Source of the DNA: Candidatus Saccharimonadota bacterium
GTDB taxonomy: Bacteria; Patescibacteriota; Saccharimonadia; Saccharimonadales; Saccharimonadaceae
DNA length: 5,853 nucleotides
Assembly (NCBI GenBank): GCA_002861585.1
Contig: PJQJ01000026.1
Span: 1 to 5,853, forward strand
Direction: 5' to 3'
Of this stretch, positions 1 to 5,260 are shown piece after piece. The notes under the pieces were generated by a model, which did no database searches, had not been told where the DNA came from, and saw nothing but the letters and a program-made list of their open reading frames with translations. How positions within the stretch are numbered: position 1 is the stretch's first letter; each line of letters opens with the position of its first letter. The position numbers and the translations under genes are program-made.

Positions 1-830
1 ACTACAAAAACGTGGTAGATAGCTTTTATCCTGACCTGCCATTTGGTATTGCCCAGCAGGGTAAGGCGTTTCGTAACGAAATCTCGCCGCGTGATTTTAT
101 TTTCCGTTCACGCGAGTTTGAACAGATGGAGATCGAATACTTCGTTCATCCTGAAAAATGGGAAGAGGCCTTTGAGATGTGGGTTGGATTGGTCCACGAA
201 TGGTGTAATGCCCTTGGTCTACCAGAAGACAAGGTTCACGAGTTGGAGGTTCCGGCCGAAGACCGCGCCCATTATAGTAAGCGCACAATCGACTTCGAAT
301 TCGATTTTCCAATTGGCCGCGAGGAACTACTGGGTCTTGCGTACCGAACCGATTTTGACCTAATGAATATTCAAAACAATGCTAAAAAGAGCATGGAATA
401 TCAGATCAAAGGTACCAACGAAAAGTTTGTGCCGCATGTGATCGAACCGTCATTTGGTTTGGAACGCGCGGTTATGGCCGTTTTGAGCGCCGCTTACACA
501 GTTGACGAAGTAAACGGCGAAAAGCGTGAATACCTAAAGCTGCCAGAGCATCTTGCGCCTGTTAAGTACGCCGTCAGCCCGCTACTGAAGAACAAGCCTG
601 AGCTTGTCGCTAAAGCCCGCGAAGTCTACGAAGCGCTAAAAAAGAAGCACGGTGCAGTTATGTGGGACGACAACGGAAACATCGGTAAACGCTACCGCCG
701 CCAAGACGAAATCGGCACACCATACTGTGTGGTGATTGACTTCCAAACGCTTGAGGATGACACAGTGACTGTACGAAGTAGGGACACTACGGATCAAGAG
801 CGAACTTCAATAAATCATATCTTGAAGTAA
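1..830 (+). CDS. glyS: Glycyl-tRNA synthetase, C-terminal part (5' end outside window)
   Basis: Cytoplasmic class II aminoacyl-tRNA synthetase that charges tRNA-Gly with glycine, single-chain (alpha2, eukaryote/archaea-like) type. The reading frame is open from nt 3, so the GTG at nt 12 is internal and the true start lies upstream. Visible in order: class II motif 2 (FRNEI at about nt 69, followed by FRSREFEQME ending near nt 131), the HxxxRTxDFEFDFP stretch, class II motif 3 (EPSFGLER, nt 444-467), and from about nt 555 the C-terminal anticodon-binding domain (LAPVKYAVSPLL, later GKRYRRQDEIGTPYCVVID and TVTVRSRDT). About 276 residues are present; the family is usually around 430-460, so roughly the first third is missing. 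All C-terminal landmarks are intact and the TAA stop at 828-830 is natural. The next gene begins two bases later, suggesting co-transcription. Identification is from family motifs and is secure; the gene name follows common usage for this type. Confidence 0.96.
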   Translation, partial: YKNVVDSFYPDLPFGIAQQGKAFRNEISPRDFIFRSREFEQMEIEYFVHPEKWEEAFEMWVGLVHEWCNALGLPEDKVHELEVPAEDRAHYSKRTIDFEFDFPIGREELLGLAYRTDFDLMNIQNNAKKSMEYQIKGTNEKFVPHVIEPSFGLERAVMAVLSAAYTVDEVNGEKREYLKLPEHLAPVKYAVSPLLKNKPELVAKAREVYEALKKKHGAVMWDDNGNIGKRYRRQDEIGTPYCVVIDFQTLEDDTVTVRSRDTTDQERTSINHILK

Positions 831-832
831 GA

Positions 833-1477
833 ATGCCAGATCATCCAATAAATAACCCCGCACAAAAAGAAGCTGCAAAAGCTGTACTACAAATCGCTGC
901 TACTGCTACCGGTAGTCCAATCGCAGCCGCAGTAGCTCTTGCTCTAAATGTAGGTATTGAAGCTTTCGGACACCTAAGCGCCAAGCGAACCGCTGAATTA
1001 TTTGACGAAACATCTATTCCAAAAATAATTAACAAAGTGCAGCAATCAGACGATTTCGCAAGCGTTGTTTACAGCGTCTGGCAAAAGTATAATCTTGAGA
1101 GTAGCAGAGTAAGGCGTAGTTATCTGAAAAAATTTTTGATGGCTGAAGTTGAAAAGACTGAAAATACATATGATAATTTTTCGCATATCGAGTATATTAT
1201 CCAAAATATTAGCTTGAGAGCACTAGAACTGCTCAAGGTTTTTCATTCAGGTCAAGTTATTAGAGCGTCTAGGGCATCGAGACCATATATAAGTCGAGCG
1301 GAACTAAGCAGTGTACTAAATGATATAGGCTTTAAAATGCACGAGCAAGACGTGGAGTATAATATGAATATACTTGTACATTATAATTTGGTCGCAATAT
1401 CACACGGAAGAACAGCTGGACCATTTTATAATCATTCAAAGTTGGCTTTTGTAGTGCTAGAATACATTAATTCATAA
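833..1477 (+). CDS. Hypothetical protein with Ala-rich N-terminal segment
   Basis: A 214-residue protein that I do not recognise. The ATG lies two bases after the glycyl-tRNA synthetase stop, with only a weak GAAGTAAG purine run before it, so translation is probably coupled to the upstream gene. Residues 14-48 form an alanine-rich, helix-forming stretch with a hydrophobic core (SPIAAAVALALNVGIEAFG) that could be one membrane-associated helix or a packed soluble helix. Residues 60-110 are charged and helical (SDDFASVVYSVWQKYNLESS, then RVRRSYLKKFL). The C-terminal 70 residues alternate helix and short strand in a way compatible with a winged-helix fold (YISRAELSSVLNDIGF, then NMNILVHYNLVAIS), but this is a guess from pattern only. 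It has no cysteine and no catalytic motif. Base composition becomes clearly more AT-rich than in the synthetase, so it may be an accessory gene behind a conserved one. Reality of the gene: good, from length and coupling; function: unknown. Confidence 0.82.
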   Translation: MPDHPINNPAQKEAAKAVLQIAATATGSPIAAAVALALNVGIEAFGHLSAKRTAELFDETSIPKIINKVQQSDDFASVVYSVWQKYNLESSRVRRSYLKKFLMAEVEKTENTYDNFSHIEYIIQNISLRALELLKVFHSGQVIRASRASRPYISRAELSSVLNDIGFKMHEQDVEYNMNILVHYNLVAISHGRTAGPFYNHSKLAFVVLEYINS

Positions 1478-1572
1478 TCCACTACGTAATGAGATATAGA
1501 ATTCGAAATAGAAGCAAATTTTTTGCAAATTGACCTGAATAAAAATTGATAAGGATTAACCAGGCTCGGTAT

Positions 1573-1608
1573 AGTGATGTGTTGTCTTTATGCGCGCATC
1601 ACTTTTGT
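1573..1608 (+). terminator. Rho-independent terminator for the glyS operon
   Basis: Stem AGTGATGTG (1573-1581) pairs with CGCATCACT (1595-1603), with one G-U wobble, 13-nt loop, followed by TTTTGTGTTA. It lies about 95 bases after the stop at 1477 and directly faces the - strand terminator at 1611-1636, as expected between convergent transcription units. The T tract is short, so termination may be partial. Confidence 0.6.
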
Positions 1609-1610
1609 GT

Positions 1611-1636
1611 TAAATAAAAAACCGCCTCATGGCGGG
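1611..1636 (-). terminator. Rho-independent terminator of the minus-strand island gene
   Basis: Read on the - strand, CCGCC (1635-1631), loop ATGA, GGCGG (1626-1622) is followed by TTTTTT and ATTTA. Perfect GC stem with a U tract: a standard intrinsic terminator. It lies about 50 bases after the stop of the ORF at 1688-2224 and supports that ORF as a transcribed gene. Confidence 0.82.
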
Positions 1637-1661
1637 AATAAAGCCTACTTGAGTTGTTGCT

Positions 1662-1719
1662 CGAGGAGGGGAGGGAGGTCTGGGCTGTTAAGTCCTGACC
1701 TCGACCTCCGTCCTCCTCG
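1662..1719 (-). repeat. Inverted repeat spanning the 3' end of the minus-strand ORF
   Basis: CGAGGAGG (1662-1669) and GGAGGTC (1674-1680) pair with CCTCCTCG (1712-1719) and GACCTCC (1703-1709), leaving a small asymmetric internal loop and a 22-nt apical loop that contains the stop codon. Fifteen GC-rich base pairs make a stable hairpin in mRNA of either strand. It precedes the U-tract terminator by about 25 bases, so it may protect the 3' end or act as a first terminator arm. Confidence 0.6.
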
Positions 1720-2224
1720 GACTGGGTTTTACCCCGGGTTGCGCATTGTTCTGATCGGGCAGCTCCACTAGCGGACAGATCTTCCACTTGCGGGTCAGTA
1801 CGACTGACCAGAGCAGCATCAGCAGATCGCTGGTGGCCTTACTGAACGCCTTCCAGCGCTGGAAGCGCACTGTGCGCTGAACCAGTTGGATGGTGACGTA
1901 GCGACGGGATTGCTTGCGTCGCTGCTCCATCAACTTGTAGTAGCGCTGCCGGTTCTCAGCGCTCAGTTGGTTCAGGTGATCAGACTGACAGAGGTCATAC
2001 ATCCCACGACCCCACTTATTCAGGCAGTGCTCGTCGTAAAGCTTGAGCCAGTCTTCGAACTTCTGCTGGTCGCCGACCCACTCGGGGTGTAGGACGACAA
2101 ACAGGTCCTGCATCAGTGACATGATGTACGCCTGCTTGGTCTTCACTTGTCGCTCTGTGCGAGCTCGCTGATCAGCTAGTCGCGTCGATTCTAGTAGTAC
2201 CAAATGGACATCATCTCGGTGCAC
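1688..2224 (-). CDS. Hypothetical helical, basic protein in a GC-rich island
   Basis: A 178-residue ORF that I do not recognise. Support for a real gene: strong bias to G or C in third codon positions over most of its length, a protein-like composition, and an intrinsic terminator after it. The line 1861-1920 has 36 G+C of 60, against 22 of 60 in 2341-2400, so it is richer than its flank. The start is uncertain. The longest form uses GTG at 2224, just after an in-frame TGA at 2230-2228; ATG at 2122 (MSLMQDLF) or 2113 are alternatives, and none has a good Shine-Dalgarno. Residues 21-30 already use GC-ending codons, arguing for a start before 2122. The middle (HPEWVGDQQKFEDWLKLYDEHCLNKWGRGMYDLC, then RQRYYKLMEQRRKQSRRY) is Trp/Tyr-rich and helical; a hydrophobic helix (SDLLMLLWSVVL) lies near residue 140. 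No catalytic motif seen. It could be a phage or plasmid-derived accessory protein, or a 5'-truncated remnant of a longer gene. Confidence 0.62.
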   Translation of the reverse strand: MHRDDVHLVLLESTRLADQRARTERQVKTKQAYIMSLMQDLFVVLHPEWVGDQQKFEDWLKLYDEHCLNKWGRGMYDLCQSDHLNQLSAENRQRYYKLMEQRRKQSRRYVTIQLVQRTVRFQRWKAFSKATSDLLMLLWSVVLTRKWKICPLVELPDQNNAQPGVKPSPRRTEVEVRT

Positions 2225-2227
2225 GGT

Positions 2228-2250
2228 TCAGGGAGCTACCTGAGATTCTA
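2228..2250 (-). promoter_or_regulatory. Candidate -10 box with overlapping palindromic operator
   Basis: On the - strand TAGAAT (2250-2245) is a good -10 hexamer about 20 bases before the GTG at 2224. Immediately downstream lies TCAGGTAGCTCCCTGA (2243-2228), a 16-bp palindrome with seven of eight pairs matching. A palindrome over the start site is a classic repressor position. No convincing -35 box is visible, so this is only a candidate. Confidence 0.3.
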
Positions 2251-2415
2251 GGAATTATTGAATAGTTTGGCGATGTTAGGGCAGAGTACTGCATAGAATA
2301 TCCACGCCTTACCAAAGGAGATACTGTCGGTACAATATTTGAAGTAAAATTCTGAAATCCTTTGCCTGATCTTATGCATTCTTAGTAAGGCTTGCTCATG
2401 CAATAAATTAGCTGT
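2251..2415. other. AT-rich intergenic stretch, nothing recognised
   Basis: Between the two divergently read genes I see no ORF of useful length, no RNA gene and no strong hairpin. A purine run AAAGGAG near 2315 on the + strand is not followed by a start codon. Confidence 0.5.
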
Positions 2416-2450
2416 TTGGTTAGGCAATGCTGACCTTGTATGATTAATCC
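2416..2450 (+). promoter_or_regulatory. Sigma-70-type promoter for a leaderless mRNA
   Basis: TTGGTT (2416-2421), 17-bp spacer, TATGAT (2439-2444), then six bases to the ATG at 2451. The usual start of transcription six to seven bases after the -10 box would coincide with the A of the ATG. There is no Shine-Dalgarno before this start. The positions are seen directly; leaderless transcription is inferred. Confidence 0.62.
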
Positions 2451-3524
2451 ATGATCACCAAAACATACACATTCTGGGGGGCTTTTGCCAAGGCGGCGCT
2501 AACATTTATACTGCTAGGCTTTGTATCAATCTTTTTAGCTCGCACTGTTTATGGTGACATTGATTGGATTATTCTTTGGATAGGTATCTTTATTTTTGGC
2601 TACGTGATGTATGAATCTCGGCGTAAAGAAAAAGAAATCCAGGGACGACCGGAAGGATTTGTATCGCTCGCTCAGGAATATGGGTACGAATATAATACAA
2701 AACCGGACTTCATGCTCCTATCGCAGAACCTGCAAGAGCTAGGAGAGAGGGACACAACACTGTGTAATAGTCTTACGGGCAATGGATGGCAGTATGCAGA
2801 CTATTCGTATGCCGTTTATCGAAGAACAAAACACGGCGAGTACAAAGCCGAGAATATTTACTACTCGGTCCTAGAATTAGACCTCCCACGAGCATTGCCT
2901 AATCTTCTGTTTGATTCACCAAAGACTCATCGTCGGCAGTTCAAACATACCTTCGACAGCAGTCAGGTCCACAAGCTCGAAGGTAACTTTGACAAACATT
3001 TTATAACGTACTTTCCAAAATTTTATTCTATAGACGCGTTAAGTATTATTTCGCCGGAAGTCATGCAGGCAATGATAGATGCTGATGAATATGATATAGA
3101 AATTAGCGGGAATAAACTATTTTTCTACCGGCCGCTTATGCCGGTAGAATATATCCCCGAGATGGTACGTAAAGGCGAGGCAATAAAGCAAAAACTGCTT
3201 AATAATATTGTTACCTATAAGGATGAACGGCTCGATGGTGGTGATGGTCGAAAGGGAGTATCGATGTATGGTCATCAGCTGCGACTAAATCCATATCGAG
3301 CTCTTCCAGGACTGATTGGCGGTATAGTCCTTACAGTAGTTGGCGTTATTTATGGACTTAAAGTTGGAGCGCCGGTGATTAATCAAGCTTCTGTGTACGG
3401 GCTGCTAATAACGGGTTATTCAGGATTTAGTATTTGGAGGGTATGGTACAAGAATCGTCTGCTCGATGAGCGATATCGAAAGATCCATAATAATAAACCA
3501 GAGAAAGTAGAGAAGGCTGTATGA
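2451..3524 (+). CDS. Four-helix membrane protein with cytosolic-type core domain
   Basis: A 357-residue integral membrane protein. Predicted membrane segments by inspection: residues 10-31, 36-54, 285-303 and 312-331, two at each end. Between them is a soluble domain of about 230 residues, probably cytoplasmic because Arg/Lys clusters (SRRKEKE at 56-62, WYKNRLLDERYRK near 332-344) sit on that side. The core carries LEGNFDKHFITYFPKFY, IDALSIISPEVMQAMID and YDIEISGNKLFFYRP (about 177-228), a pattern I associate with uncharacterised membrane proteins of Actinobacteria and Saccharibacteria (LEGDFD...YxP...ALxIxxPExM); this family link is from memory. The start is set by a -10 box exactly six bases upstream. 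The stop overlaps the start of the phosphatase gene (ATGA), so the two are translated together. No enzyme motif is visible; the coupling suggests a partner or substrate of the phosphatase, but that is inference. Confidence 0.88.
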   Translation: MITKTYTFWGAFAKAALTFILLGFVSIFLARTVYGDIDWIILWIGIFIFGYVMYESRRKEKEIQGRPEGFVSLAQEYGYEYNTKPDFMLLSQNLQELGERDTTLCNSLTGNGWQYADYSYAVYRRTKHGEYKAENIYYSVLELDLPRALPNLLFDSPKTHRRQFKHTFDSSQVHKLEGNFDKHFITYFPKFYSIDALSIISPEVMQAMIDADEYDIEISGNKLFFYRPLMPVEYIPEMVRKGEAIKQKLLNNIVTYKDERLDGGDGRKGVSMYGHQLRLNPYRALPGLIGGIVLTVVGVIYGLKVGAPVINQASVYGLLITGYSGFSIWRVWYKNRLLDERYRKIHNNKPEKVEKAV

Positions 3525-3946
3525 AAGTACTATTCGTCTGTGCGTACAATGTCGGAAGAAGCCAAATGGCTGAGGGACTGTTTAATAAGTATATTACTGG
3601 TTCCCAGGCAGATTCTGCGGGTACGATCGTTGCAGATGATGAAGGCGAAACAATTGAAGAGCGAGCTCAAACAGGAGGCGGTGCAAAACATGTCATTGCC
3701 GTCATGGATGAAGAGGGAATTGATGTTCGTCAGTCGAAGCGCAATCAGGTAACCGAAGAGATTCTACAGAACTACGACAAGGTAATTGTTATGGCCGAAA
3801 AGGATACAATTCAGAATTGGTTGAGCACAAGCGATAAATTTATTTATTGGAAAGTCGAAGACCCACGTTTTAAAGGGCTAGAAGCTGCTCGCGAAACCCG
3901 TAATTTGATAAAAGATAAAATTCTCAATCATTTCAAAAATCAATAA
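3521..3946 (+). CDS. Low-molecular-weight protein tyrosine phosphatase family protein
   Basis: A 141-residue cytoplasmic enzyme of the LMW-PTP fold, which removes phosphate through a cysteinyl-phosphate intermediate. The P-loop CX5R(S) is at residues 7-14 (C7-A-Y-N-V-G-R13-S14) directly after the first strand MKVLFV, as the family requires. The general acid is seen as D114-P115 in WKVEDPRF. Length is typical. Arsenate reductases of the thioredoxin-coupled type share this fold but need two further cysteines; C7 is the only cysteine here, so that activity is unlikely. The Tyr-rich DPYY-like end of the DP loop found in many protein tyrosine phosphatases is absent, so the substrate is open (phosphoprotein, sugar phosphate or other). 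ATG overlaps the upstream stop by four bases with AGAAGG four bases before it, the only native start here with some Shine-Dalgarno character. No clear terminator follows. Confidence 0.92.
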   Translation: MKVLFVCAYNVGRSQMAEGLFNKYITGSQADSAGTIVADDEGETIEERAQTGGGAKHVIAVMDEEGIDVRQSKRNQVTEEILQNYDKVIVMAEKDTIQNWLSTSDKFIYWKVEDPRFKGLEAARETRNLIKDKILNHFKNQ

Positions 3947-3968
3947 AACTAATTCATGCAAAAACCAT

Positions 3969-4000
3969 CAATCATGGTGATTGTGCCGTAAACTGATCGT
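3969..4000 (+). promoter_or_regulatory. Candidate leaderless promoter with dyad operator
   Basis: TAAACT (3989-3994) is a TANNNT -10 box exactly six bases before the ATG at 4001, matching the arrangement at 2451 and 5483. The -35 region is poor. A perfect dyad CAATCA-TGG-TGATTG (3969-3983) sits just upstream of the -10, in the position of the missing -35 box, so it could be a regulator binding site that substitutes for or blocks it. No T tract follows, so it is not an obvious terminator for the gene ending at 3946. Confidence 0.45.
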
Positions 4001-4591
4001 ATGTATAAAGACCTTGAAGAAAATAGGCTGCTTAACCCTTTTAATAAAGTGGATATTTTAGGCGTGCTTGTAGACGAAAAACCGTCGGCGTGGATATTTG
4101 TAAAGTTTCCTTTCCGTAGAAGTAATCGACAAATTACTTCACAAGAAAAAGCAGTTAAATCGATAATTCGTATGCATGAGAAGTTTGGGCTTCATGTTAT
4201 TCAAGGGGACGATAAAATATTATTACGGCCAACGCGATGGTGGATGATTTTTGCTTCACGAAAAGAAAGACATGTTCCGCTCTACGTCTCAAAAAAAATC
4301 GCCACTGCTAAGGCATTAAAAACTGCTGTTGAGCAAAAAGATGACAAACAAATCGGCGCATTACTTGGTTTTCCTCCAACTGCAATAGATGCTTATGTAG
4401 ACGGAAGTGTTTTGCCATATGATCAAATTCCAAAAAGTACCGAAACAGTCACTGCAGACGAAATGAAATTTTTAGGACACATGCTTTCTAGAAATAATTG
4501 GCAAAGTGAAATTTCATATTTACCGCGCTATGCACGTAAGATTAAAGAGATCGCCCCAAATTTTTATGATCTTTATTTAAAACACGAATAA
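4001..4591 (+). CDS. Hypothetical protein with LGFP-type motif
   Basis: A 196-residue soluble protein that I do not recognise. It has no signal peptide or membrane helix. Residues 22-40 form a strand-rich start (ILGVLVDEKPSAWIFVKFPF) followed by a helix (SQEKAVKSIIRMHEKFGLHVI). A Trp pair lies in LLRPTRWWMIFASRKERHVPLYVS. Near residue 120 is ALLGFPPTAIDAYVDG, which resembles the LGYPxCCxxAF motif of proteins in the DUF483-like group but lacks the cysteines; this resemblance is weak and from memory. The C-terminus is helical (ADEMKFLGHMLSRNNWQSEI, then ARKIKEIAPNFYDLYLKHE). The protein has no cysteine at all. It is AT-rich (line 4441-4500 has 21 G+C of 60) like a native gene, has its own candidate promoter, and is followed after 57 bases by the GC-rich mobile-looking segment. 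The start has no Shine-Dalgarno and is supported by the -10 box. Confidence 0.82.
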   Translation: MYKDLEENRLLNPFNKVDILGVLVDEKPSAWIFVKFPFRRSNRQITSQEKAVKSIIRMHEKFGLHVIQGDDKILLRPTRWWMIFASRKERHVPLYVSKKIATAKALKTAVEQKDDKQIGALLGFPPTAIDAYVDGSVLPYDQIPKSTETVTADEMKFLGHMLSRNNWQSEISYLPRYARKIKEIAPNFYDLYLKHE

Positions 4592-4648
4592 TTTCATTGT
4601 TACAAATATTACCTTTTGTGGCTTCACGTATTCATCTAAAAATTAATT

Positions 4649-4667
4649 TTGAACATGCTGGATTGAA
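4649..4667 (+). repeat. Left terminal inverted repeat of GC-rich cassette
   Basis: TTGAACATGCTGGATTGAA on the + strand. It matches the reverse complement of 5242-5260 at 17 of 19 positions (differences at positions 10 and 17). It marks the switch from AT-rich native DNA to the GC-rich segment. No clean target duplication flanks the pair; CTAAAA occurs at 4636-4641 and 5264-5269 but at unequal distances from the repeats. Confidence 0.65.
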
Positions 4668-4678
4668 GTGGGCGAGAG

Positions 4679-4711
4679 CCGGGAGGACTGACAGGATGCC
4701 AGCCCTCCCGG
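4679..4711 (-). terminator. GC-rich hairpin terminator of the secreted-protein gene
   Basis: CCGGGAGG (4711-4704 read on the - strand) pairs perfectly with CCTCCCGG (4686-4679); after one mismatch three more pairs extend inward. It begins 15 bases after the stop at 4726 and is followed by GCTCTCGCCC, without a real U tract. Strong GC hairpins with little U tract are typical of high-GC actinobacteria and unlike the U-tract terminator at 1611. Confidence 0.72.
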
Positions 4712-4725
4712 GGTGCACGTGTCGG

Positions 4726-5139
4726 CTACAAGTCCTGGCAGCTGGTGGTGAACAACCACTTCCGTGTCTCCACCGACTGGCCGCTCAGGTTGTAGTGGAA
4801 CTGGTAGGCGTAGGTGAAAGTGCACCAGCCAGTGGCGATCGGGTCACGCCGGCTACCGGAGCGGTAGTTCATGGAGTGTCGACCGCTCACGCGAGTGCCG
4901 TGCCTACCGACGCGGTAGGTGTGCGCTTCTGCTGCGGCATCCGGTCCGTCGACGCCATCGGTGTCGACGTACTCCAGGTTCAGCGCTGCGGCGACGTCCT
5001 CGACACCCTTGTCGGTGTCGATAGTGGGCAGCGCGATGGCTGCCGAGCCGAAGAGCCCAGTGAGGCCCGTCAGCATCAGGAGGCTGATGGCAGCCCGTCT
5101 GAGACGGCCGCCGGAGCGTCCAGAGGCGACGTGGGACAT
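4726..5139 (-). CDS. Small secreted two-cysteine protein (Sec signal peptide)
   Basis: A 137-residue protein, not recognised by name. The start is ATG at 5139: AGAAAGGAGG (5159-5150), a near-perfect complement of the 16S 3' end, lies ten bases upstream, which rules out the longer frame from 5187. Residues 1-15 are a basic n-region (RSGGRLRR), 16-34 a hydrophobic core (AISLLMLTGLTGLFGSAA), and AIA at 34-36 fits signal peptidase I, leaving a mature chain of about 101 residues. The mature chain is split in charge: 37-72 is acidic (D41, D43, E47, D48, E56, D59, D61, D64, D67, E71), while 73-137 is basic and aromatic (RVGRHGTRVSGRH, then FTYAYQFHYN). The only cysteines, C106 and C134, could form one disulfide. 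Extracellular location is well supported; role is unknown, with bacteriocin-like peptide, inhibitor or host-surface factor as untested options. Codon use, ribosome site and terminator all point to an actinobacterial source. Confidence 0.78.
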   Translation of the reverse strand: MSHVASGRSGGRLRRAAISLLMLTGLTGLFGSAAIALPTIDTDKGVEDVAAALNLEYVDTDGVDGPDAAAEAHTYRVGRHGTRVSGRHSMNYRSGSRRDPIATGWCTFTYAYQFHYNLSGQSVETRKWLFTTSCQDL

Positions 5140-5149
5140 ATGTCCGACG

Positions 5150-5186
5150 CCTCCTTTCTTTGGTTGTGCTCGGGTAAGACCGAGCA
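5150..5186 (-). promoter_or_regulatory. Shine-Dalgarno plus 5' leader hairpin
   Basis: AGAAAGGAGG at 5159-5150 decides the start of the secreted-protein gene. Seven bases upstream, TGCTCGG (5186-5180) pairs with CCGAGCA (5173-5167) around a six-base loop, giving a 7-bp leader hairpin that could stabilise the message or affect ribosome access. Further upstream is an 8-bp palindrome CCGATCGG near 5201-5208. No convincing -35/-10 pair is seen; TAGCAC near 5225-5230 with TTGGAT 15 bases before it is a weak candidate. Confidence 0.6.
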
Positions 5187-5241
5187 AGTAATCCCAACTA
5201 CCGATCGGCAGCCAGGCAACAAAGGTGCTAGTACAGGCCTT

Positions 5242-5260
5242 TTTAATCCAACATGTTCAA
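5242..5260 (-). repeat. Right terminal inverted repeat of GC-rich cassette
   Basis: Read on the - strand: TTGAACATGTTGGATTAAA, matching the left repeat (4649-4667) at 17 of 19 positions. AT-rich sequence begins just outside it. It lies upstream of the secreted-protein gene and could also contribute promoter elements (TTGGAT). Confidence 0.65.

Larger units (their letters stand above)
4649..5260. mobile_element. Putative non-autonomous IR-bounded cassette, 612 bp
   Basis: A compact segment enclosed by 19-bp imperfect inverted repeats and containing one complete - strand gene with its own leader, Shine-Dalgarno and terminator. Composition jumps from 21 of 60 G+C (4441-4500) to 39 of 60 (4861-4920). 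No transposase or recombinase is inside, so if mobile it must be moved by an enzyme encoded elsewhere. It sits in an intergenic space and breaks no recognisable gene. An alternative is simple recombination-mediated transfer with the repeats as chance or as regulatory sites; a chimeric assembly must also be excluded. Confidence 0.5.

Noticed and set aside
1546..1575. Possible promoter TTGATA, 18-bp spacer, TATAGT
   Set aside because: Its start site would fall inside the + strand terminator hairpin and no gene follows, so it is probably chance in AT-rich DNA.
1574..1771. Small + strand frames at 1574-1771 and 1886-2092
   Set aside because: They are antisense to the orphan gene or its terminators, without a ribosome site, and the first is built from hairpin sequence.
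3521..3946. Arsenate reductase (ArsC, thioredoxin type)
   Set aside because: Fold and P-loop agree but the two additional redox cysteines are missing; C7 is the only cysteine.
4726..5187. Longer 153-residue form of the secreted protein
   Set aside because: The extra 16 residues cover the Shine-Dalgarno and leader hairpin, and would place charged residues before a signal peptide that already has a proper n-region.
5161..5260. tRNA-like or other structured RNA gene in the leader of the cassette gene
   Set aside because: Only one 7-bp hairpin and a short palindrome form; no T-arm or acceptor pairing could be built.
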